This document shows, piece after piece, positions 47,876 through 59,299 of a stretch of DNA of 64,000 nt. The translations under genes and the position numbers were made by a program. The stretch is from Cadophora sp. MPI-SDFR-AT-0126 (taxonomy: Eukaryota; Ascomycota; Leotiomycetes; Helotiales; Ploettnerulaceae): NCBI GenBank assembly GCA_020747065.1, contig JAGMVK010000003.1:1736001-1800000 (forward strand). Reading direction: 5' to 3'. Numbering within the stretch: position 1 is the stretch's first letter; each line of letters opens with the position of its first letter. The notes under the pieces were generated by a model. That model was not told the DNA's origin. It was given only the letters and a program-made list of their open reading frames with translations, and ran no database searches.

Positions 47876-50471
47876 ATGTCAACACGACGCTCTCTAGCAA
47901 GACCGCGACCCTCGATACTCAACGGCATAAATTCCACGTCGACGCCAAATCTCGGTGCGGTTTATACCTCGCACAAGCAATCCCCTTCAGGCGCGTCTCT
48001 AGGCCTAAGTGCCAGGCCCCACGCGCTTCTGAGAAAGCAATCCCTGAACGCCCTCACTTCTTCCGCCCTGTCAAGCATTCCGGATGAAAGCTTAGGATAC
48101 GGCTTGAGCACGGTGTTGGATGACGACTCTGTGCCCATCAAAATGCCGCCATTTACTCCCTCCCGTGCGGCAGGTGGAGAAGATCTGGAGGTTGGAGACC
48201 TGGTTGATGTTCCGGGAAGCATGTACGGAACCGTAAAGTTCGTCGGGACGGTACAAGGGAAGAAGGGAACATTTGCAGGGGTGGAGCTGAGTGAAGAGTT
48301 CGCGACTCGGGGGAAGAATAATGGCGATGTTGACGGGTAAGACATACAAATGCTGAGATTACGACATGGGTATTGACAAGTCACATAGGATATCGTACTT
48401 CAATACCACGATTCCAGGAGCCGGTATATTTCTCCCAATCAACAGAGCGATCAGACGAGGCTCTCCTTCATCCCAAGAAGGCTCTTTCCCCCTCACACCG
48501 ACCACACCTTCAATAGGCGGGAATTTCAAGATACCTGGTCAAGGAGGTTCAAGGGCATATACGCCACCTACTCCATCTGTTCCGAAATTCAGTCAGTCGG
48601 TTGGACCAGGAAGAGCTCCAAGTCCTCAATTTAAGAAGTCGCGCCCATCTCTACCTCGGCCAGAATCACCTCTACGAAAACCACAATTAAGCTCGAGACC
48701 TTCCATCGGAACGCCAACATCGAAAGCACCTGCACGATATGGCAGCCCTGCTCCTGGAAAGTTCGGGCAGAGCGTCCGGGGCACACAAGATTCCAGAGAT
48801 CCAAGTAAGAAACCAGGGTATGCACCTAAGAATGGAATGAAAGCCAGTGTCGGACCACGCAGCGCCTCTGCTCTGGGTCAGGCTCCTATGAACTATAGCG
48901 ATGATGAGCTTACGCCTGTTGGAAATTCCCGGACTACAAATGGGAGCCTTGGGTCGGTCTCCTCCTTTAATACGAAAATGCGCCCTCCCTCCCGGTCTGC
49001 CTCCAGGGCGAACAATGACGACGAGCTCGAAAGGTTACGGGGACAACTGGAAGAGCGTGACAAGCAGCTGAAAGAGCAGGCATCAAGTTTGGCCGAGATG
49101 GAAAGCAGTTTGGTTGAAGTCCAGGCATTAATGAATTCCCCTGAAGTTGGGAGCAGACAGAATAGAGGGAGCATGGAGGACAAAGACGCAACACAACTAC
49201 GAGCTATCTTGCGCGAGAAGAACGAGAAGATTGCGATGCTGACTGCAGAATTTGACGCCCACCGAGCCGACTTCCGAAGTACCATCGATACCTTGGAGCT
49301 GGCCAGCACAGAGACGGAACGTGTCTACGAGAAGAGGGTAGAAGATCTATTGCAAGAGGTTAGAGAACTCGCGGAACGAGGCGAAGATGTTGACAGCGTC
49401 GCGAGACAACTGAAGCAGTTGGAAGAGCTTGTACAAGAGCTCGAAGAAGGACTGGAGGATGCTAGACGGGGTGAAGCCGAGGCTCGAGGAGAGGTTGAGT
49501 TTCTACGAGGGGAAGTGGAGCGTACTAGATCCGAGTTGCGACGTGAACGGGAGAAGGCAGCCGCTGCCATGAACGTGGGTAGCAATGGTGAATCCGGATC
49601 TTTGTCGAAGGAGCTGGAGCAGCGTGACGACGAGATTCGAGGCTTGAAGGCTATCATACACTCGTTGAGCAGGGACGCCGTTCCGGATACGGGAAGTCCG
49701 AACGGGGACCTCCAGAAGACGCCAACCAACCGACACGAGGCGTCACGTCGAAAGCCCAGCAATGGCGGAATAGATTCCATTGACGATCGCCTCGCTCGTG
49801 AGAAGCTGGAGAGAGAAGTGGCAGAACTACGAGCTACTGTCGAATCGAAAGTCAACAGAGAGGATGAGCTCGAACGCGAGGTAGAGCGTCTAAGACGAGG
49901 AAGCGCCAGCAACGGCACTAACCAACGTGCGAGCGCTATGAGCACAGGGACTGTGACCCAGGATCGCTCGTCCATTCGAGATTCCAAAGGAACAGTTGTC
50001 AGCTGGCGTGATCGAGATACACGAGCATCACCTGAGAACCATCGCAGAGGAAACACTCTCGAGACTATGCCAGAGAGTGATACATACTCATCTGCCAATG
50101 AGAGTTTCTGTGAACTCTGCGAGACATCCGGTCACGATATCCTGACATGCACAAACATGTTCAGTCCCAACAGCGGAGCACCCCGAGAAGCCAATCACCT
50201 TCGAACTGGCAAAGACGTAGTCAAGGCCGGCTTATCACCAAAGCCCTCCCAAGACGAATACAAGCCCGCCCCTCTATCGCCTATGAAGAACAAGGCCTCA
50301 TTCTCTTCCCTTCATCAAGCGAGCCCACCCGTCAGAATCATCCCCAACCCCATGGAATCAGGCCCTGTAGCAGGAAAGGAGAGCGGCGTCGTCAACATGG
50401 ATAAATGGTGCGGTGTTTGCGAGCGTGAAGGGCACGATAGCATCGATTGTCCATTTGAAGATGCTTTCTAA
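47876..50471 (+). CDS. CAP-Gly microtubule plus-end protein of the CLIP-170/Tip1 type, 847 aa
   Basis: Exons are 47876-48336 and 48389-50471; the single 52-bp intron splits the CAP-Gly domain. The CAP-Gly domain (about residues 104-172) has LEVGDLVDVPG, GTVKFVGTVQGKKGTFAGVEL and GKNNGDVDGISYF, the tubulin/EEY-binding groove. A long Ser/Pro-rich basic linker follows, with SRPS and PRPESP motifs likely to bind the lattice. A coiled coil spans about 360-545 and resumes near 625-660. Two C-terminal zinc knuckles of the form CxxCx4Hx4C (CELCETSGHDILTC near 728, CGVCEREGHDSIDC near 827) identify CLIP-170 relatives such as S. pombe Tip1 and Aspergillus ClipA. The protein tracks growing microtubule ends and helps deliver dynein or polarity factors. 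Confidence 0.93.
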
Positions 50472-51636
50472 ACATCCCTACGATCTTACGCCCACAACAA
50501 ACCTGTCCACGAGCATAACAGAACGCTGCCACCGACACGAAGCACAATACACCGCACTGCTGCGCTGCACCATGTCACTTTCCTAGATTCACACACACCT
50601 TCGTACATTCATTCGTACACTTCAATTTTTGTTTTCCAAAAACACCCTAGGGGAGCATTGCGCGGATGTCGGATTTTTACCCCTTTCACTTTCGAGTACA
50701 GCGATGATACCATTCTCTTTTACCATGGGGTTTTGTTTATTATGTTTTTCACACCACTGGATGTAATGGAATGAAATCGGTGTTGATCGATCGGTGGATG
50801 ATTGACTCACTCACTCACGCACTCACTCAACCTGGTCTGGCCTGGGGCCTGGAGTGCAGCTCAGCCGGAATAAAGTCTATGACAAAAACATACTTGGATC
50901 AGAATTGGATTGGCTGGGTCATGAATAATGGGGATGTAGTAATAGTTAATGAATCAGGGCCTGAGTGATGAATCGTCGATGAGCATTTCTGCTTTCTTTT
51001 GCGCCGTACTTTGTTAAGAGTTTGTATCTCCACAGCTTTCTTAGGTACGGTCGTGCAATTTGAAGTCATGGCCTCCCACACCAGCAGTAAGGGAAAGTAT
51101 GGCGTTCCTGTCCTCAGCTTGCCGAATTCACACAAGTTACATTCACTGCATTCAATTGAATCGGAGCCGGTACGCTGTCATACAACAACTTCCCATGCAG
51201 TACACCGATCCAATCTTATTGCACACATTTACGACCCTCAAGGTTGCGAGGGCACCGTGGGATGGACTCATCATACGTAGAATCGCACAGTTTCAACGAA
51301 CGATACCCCCGGACGCGCTCGATTAGCCTTTGTTGATACTTTGACGTGTACGACGACGATGCCACCCCCCTCTGCTTGGGACCAGTTCGACCATCGTTCC
51401 AGTGACGAATAGTAGATCGCTCGTGGGACCTGCCTCCGTAACTTGAGAGCTATCGGATGTTGAGATTTCAGACGCTTCGGCATGGTGTTTGAAAGATGCA
51501 TTTGTTGTGTCGGGGTAGCCGTCGATCGGGCTGCGTTTTCAAAGCATGGAGATCGAGGGACTGCTCAGGGCTGTTACCTGGCCCTTCTGAGCAAACACTA
51601 CTTTGCTGTCTCCTAGTAGTCCTTGCAGCAGTTGCA
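50472..51636. other. Intergenic, between converging 3' ends
   Basis: About 1.2 kb between the CLIP-like gene and the minus-strand unknown gene. A short ACTC tetramer repeat lies near 50807-50827. Open frames on both strands are short and unconvincing. Confidence 0.55.
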
Positions 51637-52673
51637 TCAACGCTTGACATTGTGTCTGTCTTCTCTGTTAAAGCGAGATGCTGCTGAGGACTCTGTTGAT
51701 GCTCTATCATTTGGTGGCGATCGTGAGCGCTCCTTGAACGGCGCTTCATGGTCGTGTTTACCATCGGGTAGCTGTGCTGAGTTCGTCTCCGAGGTAGTCG
51801 ACGAGGTAGATGAGCTCGAGAATTCTCGTCGCCTTTGATGCTGAGTTGCAAGCCTGAACTTTCTCGTCCGATCTCTGAGCTTAGCATGATATGAATTGTC
51901 GATCAGGCTACAATCGTCTTCCCTGGTAGTTGGAGAAGATCGCCTGATTCGTTTCCGAGGAGGTCCAATATCGACCTCGTTTTCGGAATCCGTGACGATA
52001 GACTCTAGGGAGGACATACCAGCTTCTTGTTCCCTCTTCTTCTTCCCATAAAGCTCAAGTGAGTCCCAGAGTAAACGTCGGTCTCTCCTGGAGACCAATC
52101 TACCAGGATTTCTAGCCTTGATGCTAGAAGAATCGATAGCAGGATCCAAAACAAGCCTCATGTTTTCAGCTGGATAAAAAAAAACTCCTGTCTTTGTCGT
52201 CTTCTGGGCTAGTTGGAATGCCACGTCTGACGTGGAGAACTTCTTCTGGGTGCTCGGCGGAGTTCGACGACTTCTTTCCTTGAGCTTTGGATGTAGTAGA
52301 GGTTGCACTCTTGGAAATGTGGTAGAAGGCAAGGATCGAGACGCAGCAGAAGGGTTCGCTCGTTTCTCGTTATCACCAGAAAATTCGTAGGAGTAGAATG
52401 GAAAGTCACTGTTAATGTAGCCTGCCTTGCTGCTGCTTGCTTCGAGTTTCGTTGCAGCGACCCCGGAATTCTCCTCCTCGAAAGTCGGAGGGAACTCGCA
52501 GCCCGTTGCTTTTCGATGTATTCGAGGTAGTTCTTTTCGGCAAGACCTATATGATCAGCTCCGAATCCTAATATAGAGAGGTTTTCTTACAGTCTTTCCC
52601 ACTTAGCTGCACTTCTTGGCTTCGTTACATCGCATAATCCGTGGGTTGACTTTCTCGTGGTCGGAGCAGGCAT
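51637..52673 (-). CDS. Unrecognised basic, low-complexity protein, probably nuclear, 330 aa
   Basis: Exons, minus strand: 52673-52591 and 52546-51637, joined by a 44-bp GT-AG intron with matching phase. The N-terminus (MPAPTTRKSTHGLCDVTKPR) is basic. A moderately ordered middle reads KKFSTSDVAFQLAQKTTKTG, GVFFYPAENMRLVLDPAIDS and RRDRRLLWDSLELYGKKKRE. A bipartite-type basic signal, PPRKRIRR, lies near the middle, and the C-terminal ~110 residues are Ser/Arg-rich. No signal peptide or membrane segment. I do not recognise a family. The start is the first ATG after an in-frame stop (TGA) upstream. The long open exon, clean intron and consistent frame support a real gene. Confidence 0.65.
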
Positions 52674-53132
52674 TGCGAAGTCCAATATTTCGTATATTAC
52701 CTGCTGAATGCTCGATCACTAAATGAAACAATTTTTAACAGGACTGTCTGCACTAGTAAATGGATGTGGTATAATTTGGTCCGTGATAGTACTGGGATTG
52801 AATAACGATTTGGTGATGAGCAAGCTCGAATTGCTGTTCGGCTCAAATCACCAGGTGTACTGGAGCTAAGAAAAAGTCCGATTCAGCTTAAAGACAAAGA
52901 AAGAAGAGTTGGCAGAGCCTGGAATGAGAATAGACTTAAGCTGTTGGTAGGTACAAACCTGGCCTACAGAACGTGGTCGGTCCTTCCTGACATGGCTATG
53001 TTCAATGTCCTCGCCTGTTGCAGAAATGAAGGACCAGGCTGATATCATATGTTCATTAATTACCGTATTTTATACCCTGACCCATTTCCATAATTCCGAT
53101 CTAAACACAAACCGTCTCTCATACCCTCATAA
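52674..53132. other. Intergenic, unknown gene to AIM6
   Basis: 459 bp. It holds the promoter of the minus-strand unknown gene and the 3' UTR of the AIM6-like gene. Nothing else was seen. Confidence 0.55.
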
Positions 53133-54449
53133 TTACCAAGTATCACCAAACCCAGCCGCAGCCTCCAAATCATCCACATTAATCAAGTCCACACCCTCCG
53201 TCCTAAGTTGTCTCCACAGCCCATTCCTCGTACTAATCGGCCACCCAGGCTGATCCCAATACCTGACCTTGATACCCTTCCCATGAGCCGTAGCCACTTG
53301 CTCTCTCAGGATCTCAAGCTGAGTGTCGTTCAACGCCGTGCCTAGAACGGTGCTGCCGAGGGCGGCGCTTACGCTTGAGGAAGCGATGGGTGAAACGAGG
53401 GAGGTGATATTGGAGAATGTACTGTTGAGGGTGGGAAGTGGACCGTCCCAGAAGTAGTCTCGCTCTTCGATAGGTTGAACGAGTGAGAGTGGTGTATTTC
53501 CTGTGCCGATGACAGTGACGGGACCGCTGGTGAAATGGGTGCCGTTCGTGGAGGATAGGTAACCAGCGGCACGTCTAGAAGCATTATTTTAGTTCGTGGA
53601 AAAGAGAAATGCATAAAGCTATGAAGAAAGAGTGTGTTGCATATCACGTGTAGGTAGGTGAGAAAAGGGCCAAACACTCACAGTGGTTCCAACGCTTTGA
53701 TAACGACAGGCCAAGTACTCGCTCCACTGGTCTTCAAATCCACAAATAGATACAGCGTCTGTCCCGAACTCGTATCAAAGACACCGTTGAGCGTCTTCTC
53801 GTTAACGAATGGTGTTGAAGGGTTCTGACGCTTGACCACATCCAGGATGGGATTGATGTACAGTGATTCAAAAGTACGCTGTTTAGTAAGAGCACTGATC
53901 TCATGGCCAACGAAGAGCGTGTCGTTGTAAAGCCAGACGTCTGCCTCGATGGAGATGGCTCCTACAGACAGGGCGCTGTAGAAGGGAACGTCTCGCCAGT
54001 CTTTCGAAGCATTAATAAGCTGGTCTCTGAAAGCCATAACATGGTGGACTTACAGTCGTTGTGAGAATGTATGCCTTTCTGAGTTTCATAAACATCAGCA
54101 AATAGCCCAAGACTTTGAAAATAAAAGAGACTGGTGAGTTGGAAAGTAAACACACCGGTATAATCCCCTGGGTAAGACTCGTGGGATAAGTATACAGCGG
54201 CCCCTTATGCGCCTTATCTAGAATATCCTGCAAACTCGGCGACACGTCTGGGCTACCAGGGACCTCCGCACCAACGGTACTCAGACTCGAGAAGCCCAGG
54301 AAGGCATAAGCCAGCACTAGGCAAGTCGAGAGGGACGCCATAGCGAGCAGCAGGGTGAGGCTTAGCGAGTGGAAGGTCCGACGCGTGGAGAAGAAGAGGT
54401 TAAAACGATTGACTTGTGAACTTCGTCTGGAGGAAGAAGGAAGCAACAT
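53133..54449 (-). CDS. Aim6-like PLC-type phosphodiesterase-fold protein, 359 aa
   Basis: Exons, minus strand: 54449-54156, 54078-54054, 54000-53682 and 53574-53133; phases close. One hydrophobic segment (residues ~27-55, LTLLLAMASLSTCLVLAYAFLGF) acts as signal anchor. The catalytic fold follows: IHSHNDYW at 101-108, then IEADVWLYNDTLFVGHE, LYLFVDLKTSG and a C-terminal KVRYWDQPGWP ... EGVDLINVDD, all typical of the Aim6 branch of the GDPD/PLC-like TIM-barrel superfamily. In yeast, Aim6 is named after a mitochondrial inheritance phenotype; the substrate is unknown. The second exon is only 25 nt and carries the HSHND residues. Family call good, activity unproven. Confidence 0.92.
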
Positions 54450-55085
54450 AACACGAGGGAGGGAACGGAAATGTATTTATACGTCTATGAGAAGGAGAGG
54501 GGTAGATTGAGAGAGGCCGAATGCACACTCCTGTAGTGCGTATATTCGGGTAGTCGGTCGCTGGCTCGATGTTGCTGTTGAGGGATCGACGACCCCCGGT
54601 TTTCACTTCAGGTACCCGTTCATTTAGCACCAATAGGATCTCCCTATCTGCCACGTTCTCTGGCGAAACTGGGCAGCGTCGAGACGTCAACTGCAGCTTT
54701 CATCAGTGCTTCCTTGGAACTTTCAAGAATCTAAAATGATGAATTGAATATTTCTCGGCCCAAAAGTGGGAGGACATTGATGATTCGAGAGGAAGTTAGT
54801 TAATGATAGACGTGGGTTCTGGGATTTTTACATCCAACGGTAGAAGAAACAGCCACTCAACCACGACAGTCTCATTGGGTCTGAGAGAACCCCAGTGCTA
54901 TTTCTTGAAATGCAGGGAGGTCATCAATCATTGTCATTATTACTTTTCGTGATGCTACACTTTTGTTACACATCCCATCCGATCCCAAATACGCCGTGAA
55001 TATCTCCCATAATCCGTGTCCGATGCAAATCCGGAAATGCCTATTTAGCAACTTATAACGCCATGCGATCTTCAAAATCCATATA
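54450..55085. other. Intergenic, AIM6 to BUB2
   Basis: 636 bp containing the AIM6 promoter and the BUB2 3' UTR. No other gene or repeat was recognised. Confidence 0.6.
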
Positions 55086-56548
55086 TCATTTTGCGTGAGC
55101 TACGATCTCGGCGTAGACATCGTCCGGGATCTTCTTGATCAAGGACAAAGTAACAGCCTTGATAGTCTCCGCCTGAAGAGGTGGAAAAGACCGCAAGATC
55201 TTTGTAGGGCTTGACGTCAAGTTAGCATTACAAGTTATGTCAGGAACAGATGGGCAGACATACCTTGGAGAACTCAAGATAGAAGTTCTGAGTATAACAA
55301 GTTGCGCCACAATGCACAAGATATTGAGATGAGCTCCGTAGGCGAACAGAAAGTCCCAGAGCCGTAAGACTTCCGGCAGGGGAGGAGTACAGGCACATAG
55401 GGTCAGTACTGAAGGAAAAGCATACAGTTCTGCGTTCATGCCCTTCCCGATCAAGTAAAGACTTAGTTTGGGATCAACAATAGCCAGAACTTTGTCGACA
55501 AGCGCGAGCCCTTTGTGCACTCCGTCCATAGCACCACGCACATAGCCAGGGCACTCCACAGTAATGAAGCGGTGGAAAGCGATGAAAGCTTCAGCTTCAC
55601 TCCGAGCGGCATATAAGAATGGAGCGGCCAGGACATTCATACCCTGAACATACGTCCCTGGCTCAGAAGTCCCTACATCAGAACCTTCCGTTGTCAGAGT
55701 AAGAGCTCGGGCTCTAGACTTCATAGCAGGAGTGGAGTTTTGTAGTTCTGGACTTCCGTGTGCATTTGCCGTATGCGTGAGCTTGTTTGTTGACTTTGAG
55801 AGATTGTCTGCCCGCTCTTCCTTCGCATCATGTAGTTTCCATGCTACCGCATTCAATAATCGAATCAGACTTGCTTCACTTACTCTTCTGCGGAAGAGAG
55901 GATCGGTGGCCAGGGTTCGAAAGGTATCGTTACGAATTTTAGAGTAGGCGGGTGAGGCACCACGGTGGATGAGCGCGAGATAGGCGTCTGTTTCGAGGAC
56001 TGGGGCATTCAGAAGAATGAGCCATACGTAGATTCTGAGGGATGACTATAGACTTATTAGCAACATTCCCTTGGATAAAAGAAGCGAAAATATCCTACCA
56101 TGCCATCTGTATCACTCTTTATTCCTTGATCCAGTATCTTCAACCTCACACTCTCCAGTGCGCCAATCACATCCCCATCTGGAGGACCTTCTCTCACCAG
56201 CCGGTCAAGAGACAGGGCATCTGCGGCTATTGGCTTCTTCGAATGAACTGGCCGCCTTCCGGCAGAGCCTGGGGTGGGAATCGACATGTTCGTTGCATCA
56301 CTATTTGACCGTCCTCGACTGTGATGAGGAACCGATGTACTGTTCGCCGGCGAATGGTTTCTTTGCAGGACTTGCTTGTGTTGCTGCGATATTAGCGACG
56401 GCTGGTTATTCGATTGTCCCAATGTATGCGCGGATTGCAGTCGTCTAAGGGCGCGGTGTGTGCGAGGGCTAGGAGGGTGTAGGAGTGAAGGCGCAAGGTG
56501 GGGGGGAGGCAGGTTCGGGATACTCTGTTTTGTAGGTGAGGTTGACAT
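55086..56548 (-). CDS. BUB2: Bub2/Cdc16-type TBC domain GTPase-activating protein, 451 aa
   Basis: Exons, minus strand: 56548-56099, 56045-55264 and 55209-55086; phases close. In yeasts this is the catalytic half of a two-part GAP (with Bfa1/Byr4) for the spindle-pole GTPase Tem1/Spg1, holding back mitotic exit or septation. The TBC domain (about 115-440) has the arginine finger in IRNDTFRTLATDPLF, the glutamine finger in YVQGMNVLAAPFL, and family-specific VSEASLIRLLNAVAWKL, WDFLFAYGAHLNILCIVAQLV and SFPPLQAETI. Yeast Bub2 and Cdc16 have about 300 residues; here a ~105-residue Pro/Ser-rich N-terminal extension and a ~50-residue Ser/Thr-rich insert before YVQGMNV account for the extra length. 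An in-frame GTAAGT inside exon 2 encodes conserved VSE and is not used as a donor. Confidence 0.94.
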
Positions 56549-59299
56549 GTTGAATTGGATATTTATTAGCGCCTTTCCTTTCGTGCTTACATCAAGCTGG
56601 AGGTATGTATGACAGGTGTTAACAATGATTAAGTAGTACCGGATCTTGTGAAGTCCTCACATGGCATTGTGCACTGAGGCTGAAGTCTGAGCGATGTTGT
56701 TTTACGCGACGCGCGACGATTCGCGTGAATCTGCCAATACAAAGTACCGAGGTTTGTATATAAGTACCGTACCATCATTCGAAAGGGACAGAATCTACAA
56801 TATCTTTAAACTTACAACTTGGATATCATTTATGATGATTTTCAGCCTAACACGTGAGATACACGTGAGGTCTAGGTTTTTTAGTTTCAAGGTCTCAAAG
56901 ATATACCTCCGTAAGGGTTGGCATACACGAGAGGAGTTTTGTACGGTCTCTCAAAGAGACATTTCTGATCCAGTTGATTCGTTTTTTTCCGCAATGGCAT
57001 CATGCTAAAAGGTTACTCTCCACTGGGCCAGTCACCCATGGACGATCTTCACAAGGTTCTCTCAACTGGAGCCACTTCAGCTTCGAGCAATTTAGTATTT
57101 ATTAATACAATTACGAGTTGTGCCGTGGGGTTAGTAGTGTCTAAGACACAATTGATGAGAGATTCTGTGGGGGTATCGCAGAGCCCTGTATCACCAACAG
57201 GCTTTCAAGCTCTTTATGGCAAGATCAAGAGCAACTATATATCAAGGATGGAAGGATGGATGGCTGAATGTGACACAAAAGACAAGCTCAAAAGTATCTC
57301 TCGGAGCAGTCTTGGAATGCTTGATTGAGTCCCCAAGACGGCACATTGCGGAAAACATCTCTGATATCAATATTGAATTACTGTAAGTCACGGCCACGAT
57401 CTGCCTACGTTCCCCCACCAAGGCTGGGGGGCCACGACAAGGGAATGACAAACAGACAACGGGAAGACGACAATTGGAATTTGATAATAAATGCAGCCGA
57501 TGAGCAGATATATTCTTTATTTCCTAACAAAGGGCAAAAGAGGCGAGGAAGAAACATCGCTGTCATGTCCTTCTCAATCGAGGCGTTCGCCGAAGTTTCT
57601 TCTCTTTCCGGACTCTCTTGGCTCTTCATCTCGCCAGCCTCTCCGGAGCCATGATGCGAATGATGTGCTTTTGGGGCGTTTATCCTTGAGATCACATCAT
57701 GAGCGTCGATGATGATTGGTTGACTTGACACCACTCCAACCATGACCAGGGCTCGATCTCGCCAAGTCATGCAAGGCTGTCTGACGGCCGACCCGCTTTC
57801 TGGAGTTTCTGCATGCAAAGCTGGCTTATGGATGTGGATGTGGATAAGTTCAAACATGACCACGGATATTTGATGACCGATCGAGAGAGAAATGAAGAAG
57901 ACAAGACAACATGAGATGATTACATCGTGCAAATGCGGCGTTTGACTGTCTCTTTGCTGTCGCTTTCCTAAGCTCTAGCTTTAGCTACAGTAGCTGTGTA
58001 ATAATAGTTACTTATTCATGGTGCTTCGTGTCTGCGTGGGGCCACGACCCTCTATTGTTCTCTGTACTCGTCAACGTCGTCGAGTCTTTTATGAGCTCGG
58101 CTCGCTCTTTATCGTCTCTCCTTAGCGGATGGCGTGCTTGACAAGCACTTCTCCTTGGCCCACGCGGTGCAAATTCCAACGCCCTGGTGCGCCCCTCTCC
58201 CGCAATGTTGACCCCTCCAAGCGCGTATTCCGACTGCTTTGTCGAGATATCATTCGTGCCGAGCCTTTGCACCTTCCATCTTTCGGCTGGGATCCTAGTC
58301 GTCATGGTGTTTGTTCACTCATTCCGGCGGCGATCTCGACTGAGCTAGTCGCCTTCGAGGCATGGCTGCCGGATGATACCATCGGTACAAGACCCCCTTC
58401 AACATCAAAACTCAGTCTGCCCTGCCCTGCCCTGCCAAACGGCCATTTTCAAGATATTCTAGAAGTCTGTCAAATTGCCTTGTGTATGACAAGACCTCAA
58501 TTTTATTACCGACCATCAATTAGCGCTCGCTCCTCTCTGTACTCCTAAGTCATATCCGCTTGGTCTGCTTTTGTACTCCGTGCAGTTGCTATTCCCCCCA
58601 TCAACATCCCTTCAGGAGAGAACTACACTGTCACAACTCCCAGAGTCACGGATCGCCTACAGCACTAAGCTATTTCGTCTCTCAAGTGCTACAGTTGCAG
58701 ATCCTGTTCACGCCTTTTGATCTTCTTCTTTGCCATCACCAGACCAACTTCTCCTAGGCTCAACCTTCAGCCATCAAGACATTATTGGAGCTGCTTTTTC
58801 TCAGCCCAAGGTCGTAGTATTCAAGTCACGAATCATATCTTTCCAGAAAGCACGCAATCTATTGGTGGCGCTGCGCAACCCTCCACCGAATATCGTTCTG
58901 ATATCACGCTGACCCCGGTCGCCTCCTCTGAACCCTTAGCAGCACGAAATTTGTTTTTCATCTGCACGGAGACTGGCTGACCTGAGAGTCTGAGACCCCC
59001 TGGGCACGCGGTACTTTCCATCTAGACCTTCCATCCCCACGGATCTGGCTCTATTCCCAGCATTCCCAGCAAAGGAGTCTCCGGTCCTGGTCTCCCGCTG
59101 TGCTTCGATTCACACGGCCAGGCTTCCTGCAGGTTGCCGCACATTAGCTTAATTCCTCGGACCCATCAAAGATCTTTGTATAAGAGCTCTTCTCTTGTCC
59201 TTCTGCCACCCGCCTTGGACTCGTCTTGGATCTCTTGGTAGTTGAGTCCCAAGCTGTACCACTCACAGCCCCGACGACGACATCGACTCGCAAATCATA
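56549..59299. other. Large intergenic region, divergent upstream of BUB2 and the sulfate permease
   Basis: About 2.75 kb. Short frames (57405-57932 minus, 58129-58548 plus) are not convincing. A CTGCC pentamer array lies at 58417-58436. The last few hundred bases are a pyrimidine-rich leader of the permease gene. Confidence 0.5.
58417..58436. repeat. Tandem pentanucleotide repeat (CTGCC)4
   Basis: Four consecutive CTGCC copies upstream of the sulfate permease gene, read directly. Confidence 0.9.

Noticed and set aside
49325..50098. 257-codon minus-strand open frame rich in Ser/Arg
   Set aside because: Antisense of the CLIP coiled-coil coding region; composition is a by-product of Glu/Leu/Arg codons.
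55852..55900. GTAAGT inside BUB2 exon 2 as a possible donor
   Set aside because: The codons encode Val-Ser-Glu of the conserved RRRVSEASLIRLLNA stretch, so the sequence is coding.
57405..57932. 175-codon minus-strand frame with a hydrophobic start
   Set aside because: No recognisable domain, irregular composition, and no supporting splice pattern or neighbour logic; kept as non-coding.
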